Shown here: positions 16,992-25,749 of the stretch, in pieces
How positions within the stretch are numbered: position 1 is the first letter of the stretch
Layout of the letters: each line of letters starts with the position of its first letter
Assembly (NCBI GenBank): GCA_036386415.1
Contig: DASVVT010000013.1
Span: 1-49,492, forward strand
Direction of reading: 5' to 3'
Length of the DNA: 49,492 bases
Source: DASVVT01 sp036386415
GTDB taxonomy: Bacteria > Acidobacteriota > Blastocatellia > Pyrinomonadales > Pyrinomonadaceae
Program-made: the position numbers and the translations under genes
Notes under the pieces: model-generated
Seen by the model: the letters and a program-made list of their open reading frames with translations, nothing else
Database searches by the model: none
What the model was told of the DNA's origin: nothing

Positions 16992-17513
16992 ATGATTGAT
17001 GATAATAAACTAGCTGCTGACGAAGCCCGCCGCGAGGTGCAGCATGAATCGGTCAAGGCACAGGTCGAGAGCGATGTGAACACCGAAATCGCCGCCCGTG
17101 CGGATCGGACGACAGCCGCCGAAGCACAGAAGATGGAACAGGTCGCCGGAGAGTTTCGTGGTAAGGCGATTGATGAGGTCGTTGATACGGAGCGCGAAGT
17201 TGAACGCGCGCGCGGCATGGCGCGAGTTTCACAGGTCGTTGACTATATCTTCTATCTCATTTATGGTCTGCTTGCGATACGCCTCCTGCTCTCGTTATTG
17301 GCGGCCCGGTCGAGCGCCGGATTCGTGCAGTTCATACGCGCTGTGACTGATCCTCTATACGCGCCGTTTCGCGGGATTGTCGCAAGCCCGACGGCTGAAG
17401 GCGGCTACACGCTGGCCTTGCCAATCGTGATCGCGATCATCGTTTATGCCTTGCTCCACCTGGGCATCAACGGGTTGCTGCGGTTAATCGCACATCGTAA
17501 AACCGAGATATAA
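16992..17513 (+). CDS. YggT family membrane protein with helical N-terminal extension
   Basis: A 173-residue protein. The first ~75 residues are a charged helix rich in Ala/Glu/Arg, probably coiled coil. Then a YggT domain: VVDYIFYLIYGLLAIRLLLSLL, FIRAVTDPLYAPFRGIV and a second membrane helix ALPIVIAIIVYALLHLGI. YggT proteins are small membrane proteins linked to division and osmotic tolerance in some bacteria and plastids. AGGAG about 10 bp upstream supports the ATG. The gene just downstream may be co-transcribed. Confidence 0.85.
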   Translation: MIDDNKLAADEARREVQHESVKAQVESDVNTEIAARADRTTAAEAQKMEQVAGEFRGKAIDEVVDTEREVERARGMARVSQVVDYIFYLIYGLLAIRLLLSLLAARSSAGFVQFIRAVTDPLYAPFRGIVASPTAEGGYTLALPIVIAIIVYALLHLGINGLLRLIAHRKTEI

Positions 17514-17542
17514 CCTATTCGTAGACCTTATGTTAGTGAGTC

Positions 17543-17992
17543 ATGATGAGTGAAAACTTAGAACCTGTACCGGTCAAGTCAACCCCTTGGATGCGGCGCT
17601 TCATCATTTATGGTGCCGGGCTACTGATCGTTTTCCTGCTCGGCTTCGTCCCGATGTGGCTCAAGGCTCGCACCGCCAACAGTAGTCTGGTCGAGGCAGA
17701 GCACCAGTTAAGCCTGTTCAGGATGCAGAATGAACTGGCCTCGGCAGTCATTGATGCACGGCGCGGCGATTATGAGCCAGCACGCCAGGCTGCCAGTCAG
17801 TTCTTTACATCCTTACGTGCAGAGATTGATAAGGGAGATACTTCGAACTTTACAAAAGCCCAAAGAGATGGCATGCAGACGTTGTTTGCCGGACGCGATG
17901 AGATCATCACATTGCTGGCTCGGAGCGATCCTGCTTCCGCAGATCGGCTGTCAGATTTGTATGTCGCCTATCGCAAGATCATGAGCGGCTGA
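17543..17992 (+). CDS. Membrane-anchored helical protein, unknown function
   Basis: A 149-residue protein with one N-terminal transmembrane helix (about residues 19-39, FIIYGAGLLIVFLLGFVPMWL) and an all-helical remainder of ~105 residues. Not recognised as a named family. It starts 29 bp after the YggT gene on the same strand, so a two-gene membrane operon is likely. A second ATG three bases on is also possible. Confidence 0.65.
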   Translation: MMSENLEPVPVKSTPWMRRFIIYGAGLLIVFLLGFVPMWLKARTANSSLVEAEHQLSLFRMQNELASAVIDARRGDYEPARQAASQFFTSLRAEIDKGDTSNFTKAQRDGMQTLFAGRDEIITLLARSDPASADRLSDLYVAYRKIMSG

Positions 17993-18252
17993 CAATTCTT
18001 ACAACCATATCACCCATGAGGGCATCGTAATCTATAGTTAACCCTTCTCTTGCGCATCGACGGTGATGCGACCCGTGCCTCTAAACTGGCGTTGGCGTTT
18101 TCGGATAGTTCGAGAGCAGGCTGGTTTTAACCTACAGAAGCCGCTCCGCAAAAGAGCACCCGGACCTAGAGCCTTCGCTGCTACCGTTTCATCGAAGCCA
18201 CTTTAATTCGAAGCTTCTCTTTACACTCCTAATTGTGGAGAGGAATATACTT

Positions 18253-18528
18253 ATGTCAATGAAACTTTATGTCGGCAACCTCGCATTCGAGACTTCGAGC
18301 GACAATCTACAGCAACTCTTTGCCGAGGTCGGCACGGTCGAGTCAGTCAACGTCATCGAAGACCGCGACACGGGTCGCTCGCGCGGCTTCGGCTTCGTCG
18401 AAATGTCTTCTCAGGAAGAAGGCGCTGCTGCTATCGCAAAATTCGATGGCACGGAATTGAGCGGTCGGAGCTTGAGGGTCAACGAGGCCAAACCGCGCGA
18501 AAATCGCAATGGTGGACGCAGCAATTAA
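18253..18528 (+). CDS. RNA-binding protein, single RRM domain
   Basis: A 91-residue protein made almost entirely of one RRM: RNP2 LYVGNL at residues 4-9 and RNP1 RGFGFVEM near 40-47, with a short basic Gly/Asn/Arg tail. Bacterial one-RRM proteins of this type (cyanobacterial Rbp relatives) bind RNA and are often cold- or stress-induced. GGAGAGGA 5-9 bp before ATG 18253 decides the start over one 18 bp earlier. An intrinsic terminator follows at 18593, so the gene is probably monocistronic. Confidence 0.93.
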   Translation: MSMKLYVGNLAFETSSDNLQQLFAEVGTVESVNVIEDRDTGRSRGFGFVEMSSQEEGAAAIAKFDGTELSGRSLRVNEAKPRENRNGGRSN

Positions 18529-18592
18529 GGCAGCTCACCCGAAGGCGCGTTGGTAAAACGCGTTCAAGGTGACCAGCGCCTCTCATAAACCC

Positions 18593-18631
18593 AAGCGCCC
18601 GGCGACATAGTTTTGTTGCCGGGCGCTTTTA
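18593..18631 (+). terminator. Intrinsic terminator after the RRM gene
   Basis: Perfect 11 bp stem AAGCGCCCGGC/GCCGGGCGCTT with a 14 nt loop, followed by TTT and further T-rich sequence (AGTCTTTTC). 64 bp after the stop codon. Confidence 0.8.
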
Positions 18632-18809
18632 GTCTTTTCAGTTTGATGACCGCAGGGCGACTCTGGGCGCATCATAGCAAGTCTCCAACAAATATCGGTT
18701 ATATGTGGTCTAGCGCACAGACGGCTTTCTTTACTTAGCTTACTCTGGAATAACACGAAAGTGTTCAAAGGGGCCGAATAGAGTCTTTAGTGATAAGGAG
18801 AATACGGTT

Positions 18810-18956
18810 ATGTTGTGGACAATTCTGGTAGTGTTGGTAGTGTTATGGTTAATAGGTTTCCTCGGCGGTTTTGCCGGTAACCTGATTCACGTTTTGCTCG
18901 TCGTCGCGCTCGTCGTTCTGGTGATTAATCTTCTCTCTGGCCGACGCACGATATAA
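18810..18956 (+). CDS. Lmo0937-family small membrane protein
   Basis: A 48-residue protein (MLWTILVVLVVLWLIGFLGG ... LLSGRRTI) with two close hydrophobic segments and a GGFAGNLIH turn, the pattern of the widespread Lmo0937 family. The function is unknown. AAGGAG lies 9 bp upstream of the ATG. The following gap (18957-19246) shows no gene. Confidence 0.8.
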   Translation: MLWTILVVLVVLWLIGFLGGFAGNLIHVLLVVALVVLVINLLSGRRTI

Positions 18957-19246
18957 GCCAGGAGGGGACACGCCTGAGACAAGTGGCAACCAGTTGGTGG
19001 ACGAACAGGGCGGCAGGTCTACTGCCAACGGGGAAGAGAGCATATCTGGTTGTTTAGCCCGCGCGCGCGAGCCAGCCTCGCGCGGACGGGCGCTGCCTCG
19101 CACATTTGGAGCAGCTATCTTGTAGTTGCCCTCTTTGATTTTGCGCCCACCGCCTAAGGGTTTGAATTGTCAAAGGCGGCTAGAGGTGAGCGGCGTTGAT
19201 ATGTTGAGGCTAAACTGCGGAGGGGGAAGCCACCGGGGAGGTGAAA

Positions 19247-19444
19247 ATGAAGACGAGGGGTCTGGGGAGATCGATCATGGCCGCTGGCGCTGCTTGCGTA
19301 ATGTTCTACACGCTGCTCGCGATATTGAGTGTGACTACGTTTAACGAAGGAGCAGGCAACCTACTGTTTTATGTGGGTGTTGTCACCGTCCCCCTCGGCG
19401 TGATCCTGTTTTTGACAGGAGAGATGAAACGCCGCCGGGAGTAG
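19247..19444 (+). CDS. Small two-helix membrane protein, unknown
   Basis: 65 residues with two predicted transmembrane segments (SIMAAGAACVMFYTLLAIL and LLFYVGVVTVPLGVILFL) and a basic C-terminus MKRRRE. GGGGAGGTG just upstream supports ATG 19247; a GTG at 19241 is inside that ribosome site and unlikely. No family recognised. Confidence 0.6.
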   Translation: MKTRGLGRSIMAAGAACVMFYTLLAILSVTTFNEGAGNLLFYVGVVTVPLGVILFLTGEMKRRRE

Positions 19445-19645
19445 CCAAGCGAATCGAAGATCGGACGCGTTGAAGTAGTTTGACCCGCGCGAATCAAACC
19501 GACAGGGTATTACCGGCGGCAAATGTCGAACGGGCATTCGATGTAACGTTCAACACACGTCTCCTACAACCCGGGGAGTGTCAACCCTTTCCTCTGTAAA
19601 TCCAGGTTTCGCCCCCTGACCTTGAAAGCTAAGGAGAACTTTGAA

Positions 19646-20062
19646 ATGACCGACCTTAAAATCAAAGAGCGTCGCGCCGGAGATGTGACAGTTCTGGACC
19701 TGGATGGTGATCTCAGAATGGACGGAGGCAGTGACATATTCCGTACCACCATGAGCCATCTTCTGAAACAGGGTCAACAGAAGATTCTTTTGAACCTTGC
19801 GGGCGTAGCCTACGTTGATTCGAGCGGTCTGGGCGAACTTATTTCAAGCCACGTTACTTTAAACGATAACAATGGACAGCTCAAGCTCCTTCACCTGACA
19901 CAAAGAGTCCGTGAACTGATGAAGATCACAAAGCTCCTGACCATCTTCGATATTTACGAGAGCAAGTCGGAAGCCCTCAACAGCTTCAATTATCCAGCTC
20001 CACGGCCTGAAGAGCATCGCCCCGTTCCGGTCAAGGAGGCTTCCCATGAAACGCATTCTTGA
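19646..20062 (+). CDS. STAS-domain anti-sigma factor antagonist
   Basis: A 138-residue protein: MTDLKIKERRAGDVTVLDLDGDL, then ILLNLAGVAYVDSSGLGELIS with the phosphorylatable serine at about 59-60, and MKITKLLTIFDIY, i.e. a full SpoIIAA/RsbV-like STAS domain. A proline/histidine-rich tail of ~25 residues is unusual for the family. Such proteins release sigma factors by binding anti-sigma kinases when unphosphorylated; no partner kinase is encoded nearby. AAGGAG lies 9 bp before ATG 19646. The gene end overlaps the next start by 17 bp. Confidence 0.9.
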   Translation: MTDLKIKERRAGDVTVLDLDGDLRMDGGSDIFRTTMSHLLKQGQQKILLNLAGVAYVDSSGLGELISSHVTLNDNNGQLKLLHLTQRVRELMKITKLLTIFDIYESKSEALNSFNYPAPRPEEHRPVPVKEASHETHS

Positions 20063-20558
20063 AATCAGCATCTACAGGCCGGGCGACTTCACGACAAAGG
20101 CTGCTGAGCTTGCTGATGTTAATGCGCATGCTTCGGAAACTCAGGATGTGTTCAACGGTCATGCGATGGTAAGAAGCCGGTTCAGAGACAATAACTTCAG
20201 TGATTTTTACCAACCCGTCAGGGGGTTACGAGAAGCAACAGGGGCATCGGCGGATGACGCGTCAAAAACGGCGCGCATAGGAGATGAAATGAAACAGGCC
20301 GCGAGCAGCTATCTTGAGGATAACGCGAAGATGGCGAAGTCTGGTGGGGATGATCTGGGGCTGCCAGAGAGCCCGATCTATTCAAACTTCTCCAAAAATC
20401 TTTGGACGACGCACACTCGACATGGGTCAGTGCAATCGCCCAACAGGTCACGCGAGAACACGGATGGGCCTCGACAGCCGCAGGGCGAGCCGTTGCCTGC
20501 CGTGGATAAACCGGGTCTCGTGGCTAAAGAAGATCGCCTGGGCAAGGTGGCCGCTTAA
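20046..20558 (+). CDS. Unknown hydrophilic protein coupled to STAS gene
   Basis: 170 residues, polar, low in hydrophobic segments and probably largely disordered, with Asn/Ser/Pro-rich C-terminal part. No family recognised. The start overlaps the STAS gene by 17 bp and has an AAGGAGG six bases before the ATG, so it is probably translated from the same mRNA. Could modulate the antagonist, but this is inference from position only. Confidence 0.55.
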   Translation: MKRILEISIYRPGDFTTKAAELADVNAHASETQDVFNGHAMVRSRFRDNNFSDFYQPVRGLREATGASADDASKTARIGDEMKQAASSYLEDNAKMAKSGGDDLGLPESPIYSNFSKNLWTTHTRHGSVQSPNRSRENTDGPRQPQGEPLPAVDKPGLVAKEDRLGKVAA

Positions 20559-20652
20559 AACCCGCGCGCGACCCGAGTGCACGCATGGCTATTCGTCGCG
20601 CAGCTATTTCGCTGCTTCAAGTTAAGCTCTAAGCAGGGGGGCGAGGTAAAAG

Positions 20653-20910
20653 ATGACGTACATTAAAAAGAGTCTCACAAATGTTTTATCGGCGGTCATC
20701 GTTGTAGCGGCGCTTGTCGCGGTCGCCATCTGGCAGTTCTATCTGTTTATTAGCTTTAAGAATGCGCATGGCGGCGCGGGCATGCTGGGTGGTACACATC
20801 ATTTGTGGTTGGGCTTCGGGGCGGCGCTGATTGCGTTTATTGCTGGCCTCTTTCTGTTTTCAGTGTTGGTTCGTAACAAAAGGAAGGATGATCTAAGTAT
20901 TGATTCCTGA
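20653..20910 (+). CDS. Small two-helix membrane protein, unknown
   Basis: 85 residues with two membrane helices (VLSAVIVVAALVAVAIWQFYLFI and LWLGFGAALIAFIAGLFLFSVLV) joined by a Gly/His loop GGAGMLGGTHH. Basic end RNKRKDD. No family recognised. It begins a run of short genes extending to 23030. Confidence 0.6.
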   Translation: MTYIKKSLTNVLSAVIVVAALVAVAIWQFYLFISFKNAHGGAGMLGGTHHLWLGFGAALIAFIAGLFLFSVLVRNKRKDDLSIDS

Positions 20911-20948
20911 GCCGAGGGCTCATGGAGGCGATGAGGAGGAAGCTTGCG

Positions 20949-21287
20949 ATGAACCATTTATATGCAATGCAACGCGCCAACGGCGATTGGTTCGCCTTTG
21001 ATGATCATGGACGTTTACGTGTGCCGGTGTTTCGGAGCAACAGTGAAGCGATGCAGGCGCGCTCTCTTAATCTCGGGATGCTGCTTTTCAGTCCGGTAGT
21101 GCTAGACCAGAGCGCGCTCGATGATCTTGCGCCAACAAAGACGGAAGGTGACGCGGGCTACTGGCTTGTCAACAACCCGTCCATCAATCTGAAGCGGGGG
21201 CGTCCATTAGAACATGCTCAGCTTGCCTTACTCATACGCGGCGCTGAGCTGGCAGGAACAGGGATGAAGGGCATCGTCTCAAGATGA
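20949..21287 (+). CDS. Unknown soluble protein
   Basis: 112 residues from MNHLYAMQRANGDWFAFDDH. It has a short alternating-strand start with RLRVPVFRSNSEAMQAR and a helix with LEHAQLALLIRGAEL. No family recognised. GAGGAGG 9 bp upstream supports ATG 20949. The stop overlaps the next start as ATGA, indicating translational coupling. Confidence 0.6.
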   Translation: MNHLYAMQRANGDWFAFDDHGRLRVPVFRSNSEAMQARSLNLGMLLFSPVVLDQSALDDLAPTKTEGDAGYWLVNNPSINLKRGRPLEHAQLALLIRGAELAGTGMKGIVSR

Positions 21288-21436
21288 AGACGTATTGCCA
21301 TCATGGCCGAAGAATCGTGCGACTGTGGGAGCTAAAGTGCCCTTACTGCGGCCAATCAACGACTAGCTGGCTACACCTCATCGTAGTCTCTGCTTCCGGT
21401 GTGGCGACCATCTTTTACCTGTTCGAGCTCCTTTAG
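21284..21436 (+). CDS. 50-residue zinc-ribbon/membrane microprotein
   Basis: MKTYCHHGRRIVRLWELKCPYCG supplies Cys5/His6/His7 and a CPYC knuckle, a possible zinc site, followed by one transmembrane helix (LHLIVVSASGVATIFYLFEL). The ATG overlaps the preceding stop (ATGA), a strong sign of real translation for so short a gene. Not recognised. Confidence 0.5.
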   Translation: MKTYCHHGRRIVRLWELKCPYCGQSTTSWLHLIVVSASGVATIFYLFELL

Positions 21437-21513
21437 TCACCATCTGCCGAGATGATATCTAACTGCAATAAACTTTTTCGATACGAACGTGGACGAAAGA
21501 ACCTAAGCGCCTT

Positions 21514-21798
21514 ATGACGGTAAAAGATCAATCTACACACAACGGCTTCAGCCACATCTCCAATGAGGAGGTATGGCCTGGGATAGATTCAAAGTTTCGG
21601 CTCATCGTCCTGGCGGCTTTGAGAAGCAAGCAATTGCTGCGCGGTGCCCTGCCCAGAATCGAAGCTGACCTGCGGCGGCACAAAAATACAAGCATCGCCC
21701 TCGAAGAGGTCAAACGAGGGCTTGTCCCTTTCACTCGCACTGATGAAGATCAAAAGAAAAACGGTGATGGCAAGTCGCCGCCACCGGGTGAAGAGTGA
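21514..21798 (+). CDS. RNA polymerase omega subunit-like protein
   Basis: 94 residues. The core DSKFRLIVLAALRSKQLLRG, then KNTSIALEEVKRGLV, lines up with RpoZ (NRFDLVLVAARRARQ ... TTVIALREIEEGLI). Omega is a small assembly and stability subunit of RNA polymerase that binds the beta' C-terminus and in some groups takes part in ppGpp response. The neighbours are unknown short genes and not gmk/spoT, so this is likely a second, accessory copy. The tail is acidic and Gly/Pro-rich. Confidence 0.65.
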   Translation: MTVKDQSTHNGFSHISNEEVWPGIDSKFRLIVLAALRSKQLLRGALPRIEADLRRHKNTSIALEEVKRGLVPFTRTDEDQKKNGDGKSPPPGEE

Positions 21799-21807
21799 GG
21801 TGCTTGA

Positions 21808-22113
21808 ATGAACTCAGAGAAATTTGAGCAGATTTGCGATGGCGTATGGCGTGACCGCGCAGATATTCTGGCCGGGCGCGACAAATTGAGGGGTGAGATT
21901 GCCCTGGTGCGTGCCGTCTACTGGCGACTCTGCAAAGCTGGAGGCGCGCCGGGTAAGAACGCTGATCTTTGCGAGCCAGATCATATGCTGCTCATCTATC
22001 AACGATTGGTTGGCAGCGTGCTCACAGGATACGCGCATCCGCAATTCGATAGCGCGCCCTTCCTGAAGAAGCTTGTCAGGCAGTACATGTCTGAGGCCGG
22101 TCAGAGTAACTGA
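21808..22113 (+). CDS. Unknown helical protein
   Basis: 101 residues, mainly helical, starting MNSEKFEQICDGVWRDRADI, with a Cys/Trp-containing middle (VYWRLCKAGG) and an aromatic end. No family recognised. It begins 9 bp after the omega-like gene, so the two are probably co-translated. Confidence 0.6.
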   Translation: MNSEKFEQICDGVWRDRADILAGRDKLRGEIALVRAVYWRLCKAGGAPGKNADLCEPDHMLLIYQRLVGSVLTGYAHPQFDSAPFLKKLVRQYMSEAGQSN

Positions 22114-22145
22114 CATTGTTGGAAGCTACCGAAGGGAGGCGAGAG

Positions 22146-22532
22146 ATGAGCAGCGCGTGGAAATCTGAGGAGACATTTACCGTTAAATTCATAGATGACG
22201 GATCAAAGGTTCATTTAGAGTTGATGAACGGGTGCGATCAGACGCTCAAGTCTATAGAGATACTGACCATCTTTCTGAAAGATGAAGAAACTCCAGGTGG
22301 CGGCCCCTCACAAGCCCATATTAGGTTTGAGGATTTGAAGCATATACATCCCAAAGAGAAGGCCATCCTGGCTCACAGAACCTGGATCAACGGCAAACCG
22401 TCAGACCCGGAACACGACCAGTTGAAACGTCTGAAAGTACAGGCCGGAGAAGTCAGACCTTACGTGCTGGATATTTCCTGGGAGGATGCGGAAGGTAAAT
22501 CACGCTTTCAACGGATACCGGTCGGGCACTGA
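22146..22532 (+). CDS. Unknown beta-rich protein
   Basis: 128 residues from MSSAWKSEETFTVKFIDDG with alternating strands (VHLELMNGCDQTLKSIEILTIFL, YVLDISWEDAEGKSRFQRI) that suggest an immunoglobulin-like sandwich. Not recognised. AAGGGAGG 6 bp before ATG 22146 decides the start. Confidence 0.6.
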   Translation: MSSAWKSEETFTVKFIDDGSKVHLELMNGCDQTLKSIEILTIFLKDEETPGGGPSQAHIRFEDLKHIHPKEKAILAHRTWINGKPSDPEHDQLKRLKVQAGEVRPYVLDISWEDAEGKSRFQRIPVGH

Positions 22533-22544
22533 TCATCTGATCGT

Positions 22545-23030
22545 ATGTTATTCCCAGAATTAGAAGAGAATTTGCGCAACGCCAGGCTCGCCCTAGACGT
22601 GGCGACGAGCGAAAACATCATCGAGCTCTGCAAACATTACCTCGCGCGACTCGCTGAATACCGCAGTGAACTATACGGGCTTCCCGACAAGCTTGATCTT
22701 AATCTACGTTCAGGTTCTTCATCATCACGGAAAGACGTTGACGGCACCAGGAAAGCAGTTCGCGCCGCGATAGAGCACACCACTCGTGAACGTGAATGGG
22801 CAGAGGCGCTCATCCTCTCCTTTACCGCGATCAGCGGTTACGGAGCAATAGAAACACTCAACAGGCATAAGTACAAGGGGCATGATGATTGGGTGTTGAG
22901 CGCGGGCGGGGCCAGCAGAAGCGACGCCGCCAGCGTTGAGAGAATGACGATCCAGGAAACGGTCGAGACCGCGAGCCTGCTCAGGCGTGAGGAACACGTA
23001 GCCAAAAACGTGATTGCAGCGGGCGCGTAG
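22545..23030 (+). CDS. Unknown helical protein
   Basis: 161 residues, helical, acidic N-terminus (MLFPELEENLRNARLALDVA), a conserved-looking middle (ALILSFTAISGYGAIETLN) and a C-terminal helix with paired arginines. No family recognised. It follows the previous gene by 12 bp. Confidence 0.6.
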   Translation: MLFPELEENLRNARLALDVATSENIIELCKHYLARLAEYRSELYGLPDKLDLNLRSGSSSSRKDVDGTRKAVRAAIEHTTREREWAEALILSFTAISGYGAIETLNRHKYKGHDDWVLSAGGASRSDAASVERMTIQETVETASLLRREEHVAKNVIAAGA

Positions 23031-23189
23031 ACCTTCAACTCATCCAGACATTTCCAATCGTGAACAAGAGCCCTGGAAGGAAGTTCACCTGGTCAGTAGC
23101 TTGACGGGAGTTCGGCTTCACTGGCATGGCGTTGATGCGAAAAGCACATGGTATAATCTCGACCAAGCCAGGGATGAGCGAATGGTTTC

Positions 23190-23867
23190 ATGGAAAGTAT
23201 GAGCAATCAACTGACAGAGTCGCAGGTGGCACGCGTCGTCGCAGAAGTCAGCCGACAGGCTCAACTTCGTGAGGTGGACGAGCACGAACGACTTGATCGT
23301 AACCAGGTCGTGCAGATTCTTGAAGAGCTTCAACTGCCGGTCGAACTGCTTGATCCGGCGATGCGTGAATTAGAGCGCCGCGAGGCGGAAGCCACAGAGC
23401 AAGCGCGCTATGAGAAAGCCCTCGCAGCCTCCAGGCAGCGAAGATTTTGGATCATCGGTTCGAGCATTGCCGCGCTGCTAGTCTTTATCCTACTCGTCGG
23501 CGTCTACTTCGTGCGCCAACGTCGCATCATGGCAGACATCTCAGCCGTCGAGCCGGGACGCATCACGCGCGCGGTAGATGACGGCGGGAGTATGGGCACG
23601 GTGACGCGCGACGGCAGCGAGCTTTATTACCGTGTGACGCTTGAGCGTGTGCCGACAGCCCGAAATTTGTCTTTGCAGTGTAACTGGATTGATCCGGGTG
23701 GACACGTCGTCAAGCAGAACTCATGGGAGACGCGAGCAACTGACAAGACCGTGTGGCCGACCTCATGCCGCTACACTTTGGGGGCAGCCGCGCCACAGGG
23801 CACTTGGCGCGTCGAGATGCTCCTGGGTGGCCGTGTGGTGAGTCGAACCGAGTTTCGAGTCCAGTAG
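23190..23867 (+). CDS. Single-pass membrane protein with cytoplasmic helical and exported beta domain
   Basis: 225 residues: a charged helical N-terminal ~85 residues (LTESQVARVVAEVSRQAQLRE ... VQILEELQLP), one transmembrane helix near 88-110 (FWIIGSSIAALLVFILLVGVYFV), then a beta-rich domain with LYYRVTLERVP, CNWIDPGG, and TWRVEMLLGGRVVSRTEF, which looks like an Ig-like fold. Two cysteines in the outer part could form a disulfide. Not recognised. It ends 25 bp before the asparagine-synthetase-like gene and may be in its operon. Confidence 0.65.
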   Translation: MESMSNQLTESQVARVVAEVSRQAQLREVDEHERLDRNQVVQILEELQLPVELLDPAMRELERREAEATEQARYEKALAASRQRRFWIIGSSIAALLVFILLVGVYFVRQRRIMADISAVEPGRITRAVDDGGSMGTVTRDGSELYYRVTLERVPTARNLSLQCNWIDPGGHVVKQNSWETRATDKTVWPTSCRYTLGAAAPQGTWRVEMLLGGRVVSRTEFRVQ

Positions 23868-23892
23868 CAGCGAGCGCAACTTCATACTCCGC

Positions 23893-25749
23893 ATGAGCAT
23901 AGTAATCGGTTATTGGAGCCCCGGCGAGAAAGATGAATTGCCGGATAAGCTGCACCGACTATTGACCGGAGCGTTGGCCAGAGTCGTCTCCAATGGACTG
24001 AAGATCAGACGCTCAAAAGGCCATCACTCACCGTCTACACCTCACAGCATAGAGCCTTCAGGCCCCGTCAACTTTAGTATCGCCGTGTGTGGCAGACATA
24101 CGACACTGCAAACCGCCGTGGGGAGTGAGGCGGGCGGCGCAACTGACCTGAGCTTAAAGGCCACTCTCGCCGCTTCAGGCGCTGGCTCCGCACCGGACGT
24201 GTGGATCAAGGCCAGCCGTCGTCAACTCATTTTAGGGCGCGGCGCTTTCGGACGCGCGACCATTTTCTGGACGCAAACGGACGAGGCAGTCTGGTTCGCA
24301 TCGCGCATCGCGCTGCTGCTATCAGTGGTCGAGCGCGCCAAACTCTCCACCGCCGGATTTTATGCCTACGGTTGTTTCTCTTACACGCCTGCGCCGCTAA
24401 CGCCCGTCGAAAACATCCATGCTGTCCCTGCTGGAATTGAAATGATCTGGGACGGCGCGGCATCTGAAACTACACCGCAACACCTCGCACGTCACGAATG
24501 GCGCGAAGCCGCCCCACAGATCACAAACGAGAAAGAGTCAGCCCCTGTCTTGCGGCGGCTGCTCGAAGAGAGCGTCGGAGAGCAACTCGCACGCACGTCA
24601 AATGAGTCGGTCGGCGTTCTTCTCTCCGGCGGGTTGGATTCATCCGTGACGGCAGCGCTGCTGGTTCGCGCGGGCGCGCGTGTGCGCGCCTATACACTCG
24701 ATTTCGGCAAAGACTGTTTCTCCGAAGCTCCCTACGCCGAACTGGTCGCGCGCGCGCTGGGAATTCCGCTCACGAAAATTCCGGTCACGCCGAACTGCAT
24801 GCGCCGGATGCTTGATTCAACTGCCGTGCGCCTTGACGGTCTCTACGGGGACGGCGTGACCATCCCGCTTGATCTCCTGTGCGAGCGCGCGCGTCAAGAG
24901 GTCTCTGTCATCTTCAACGGCGAGGGCGGCGACCAGCTCTTCGCCGGTTGGACGAACAAACCGCTCATCGCCGCATCCCTTTACGAGCAGACGGCAAACG
25001 CGACTTTCACCCCTTCGACGGCTCAAGCCGAAGAAGAAGCAGCGGCATTCGCCGCGCGCTACATGCAAACGTTTCATCGCCTGTACGGCCATGAAAGGGT
25101 TGTGTACACGGAGGCTTTGCGACGGGACGTTGACGGATTTAAGCCTGCGGCGCTCCTCGAAGGGGCGCTCGACCCTGCTTACACAAACGGTCTGCTGCAT
25201 CGTCTGCGGCGCGCTAATCTGCTCCTTAAAGGCGCAGATAACATTCAACCTCGCGCCACAAACTTAGGCTTGAGTTACGACCTGGATGTGCGCACTCTGT
25301 TCTGCTCGCGGCGGCTCGCTGAGTGGACGTTCGGCGTGAGCGGAGAGTTGTGGCTGCGCGAGGGGTGTGAGAAGTATCTACTGAAGCGCGCGGTCGAAGA
25401 CCTCTTGCCTTCCGAAATTGTGTGGCGCGAGAAGCGCGGCATGGGCGTGCCTTTGACCTTGTGGCTGAAAGGGCGTTTGCGCCGTTGGTCGCACAGGCGT
25501 TTGCATCCTCGCGTCCTCGAAGGCGAAGGCTTGTGGGAGGCGGATGCGGCTCGTCGCATCTCAAGCGGCGAGTTGAGCGGGCAGGTGCAGGGGCGGCGCA
25601 TAGGCGAAACGCTCTGGCTCATGTTGATGTGGCGCGCATGGCGCGAGTCTGTTTTCGAGTCCCACTCCGAGGCGGCAACTGAGAATTTATATGCCTCCCG
25701 GCGGCTCTCCCTTCCTTCTCTCAGCGCGCTCAGAAGGAGGTATACGTGA
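23893..25749 (+). CDS. Asparagine synthetase-like protein without glutaminase cysteine (copy 1)
   Basis: 618 residues. The N-terminal ~210 residues keep parts of a class II glutaminase fold (LGRGAFGRATIFW, NIHAVPAGIEMIW) but begin MSIVIGY, lacking the catalytic Cys2, and so cannot release ammonia from glutamine by the normal route. The synthetase domain has the PP-loop GVLLSGGLDSSVTAALL near 245, NGEGGDQLFAGW and the closing LPSEIVWREKRGMGVPL. Such enzymes adenylate a carboxylate and form an amide; in secondary metabolism they also close rings (beta-lactam synthetases, lasso peptide cyclases). The substrate is not deducible. The stop overlaps the next start (GTGA). Confidence 0.85.
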   Translation: MSIVIGYWSPGEKDELPDKLHRLLTGALARVVSNGLKIRRSKGHHSPSTPHSIEPSGPVNFSIAVCGRHTTLQTAVGSEAGGATDLSLKATLAASGAGSAPDVWIKASRRQLILGRGAFGRATIFWTQTDEAVWFASRIALLLSVVERAKLSTAGFYAYGCFSYTPAPLTPVENIHAVPAGIEMIWDGAASETTPQHLARHEWREAAPQITNEKESAPVLRRLLEESVGEQLARTSNESVGVLLSGGLDSSVTAALLVRAGARVRAYTLDFGKDCFSEAPYAELVARALGIPLTKIPVTPNCMRRMLDSTAVRLDGLYGDGVTIPLDLLCERARQEVSVIFNGEGGDQLFAGWTNKPLIAASLYEQTANATFTPSTAQAEEEAAAFAARYMQTFHRLYGHERVVYTEALRRDVDGFKPAALLEGALDPAYTNGLLHRLRRANLLLKGADNIQPRATNLGLSYDLDVRTLFCSRRLAEWTFGVSGELWLREGCEKYLLKRAVEDLLPSEIVWREKRGMGVPLTLWLKGRLRRWSHRRLHPRVLEGEGLWEADAARRISSGELSGQVQGRRIGETLWLMLMWRAWRESVFESHSEAATENLYASRRLSLPSLSALRRRYT

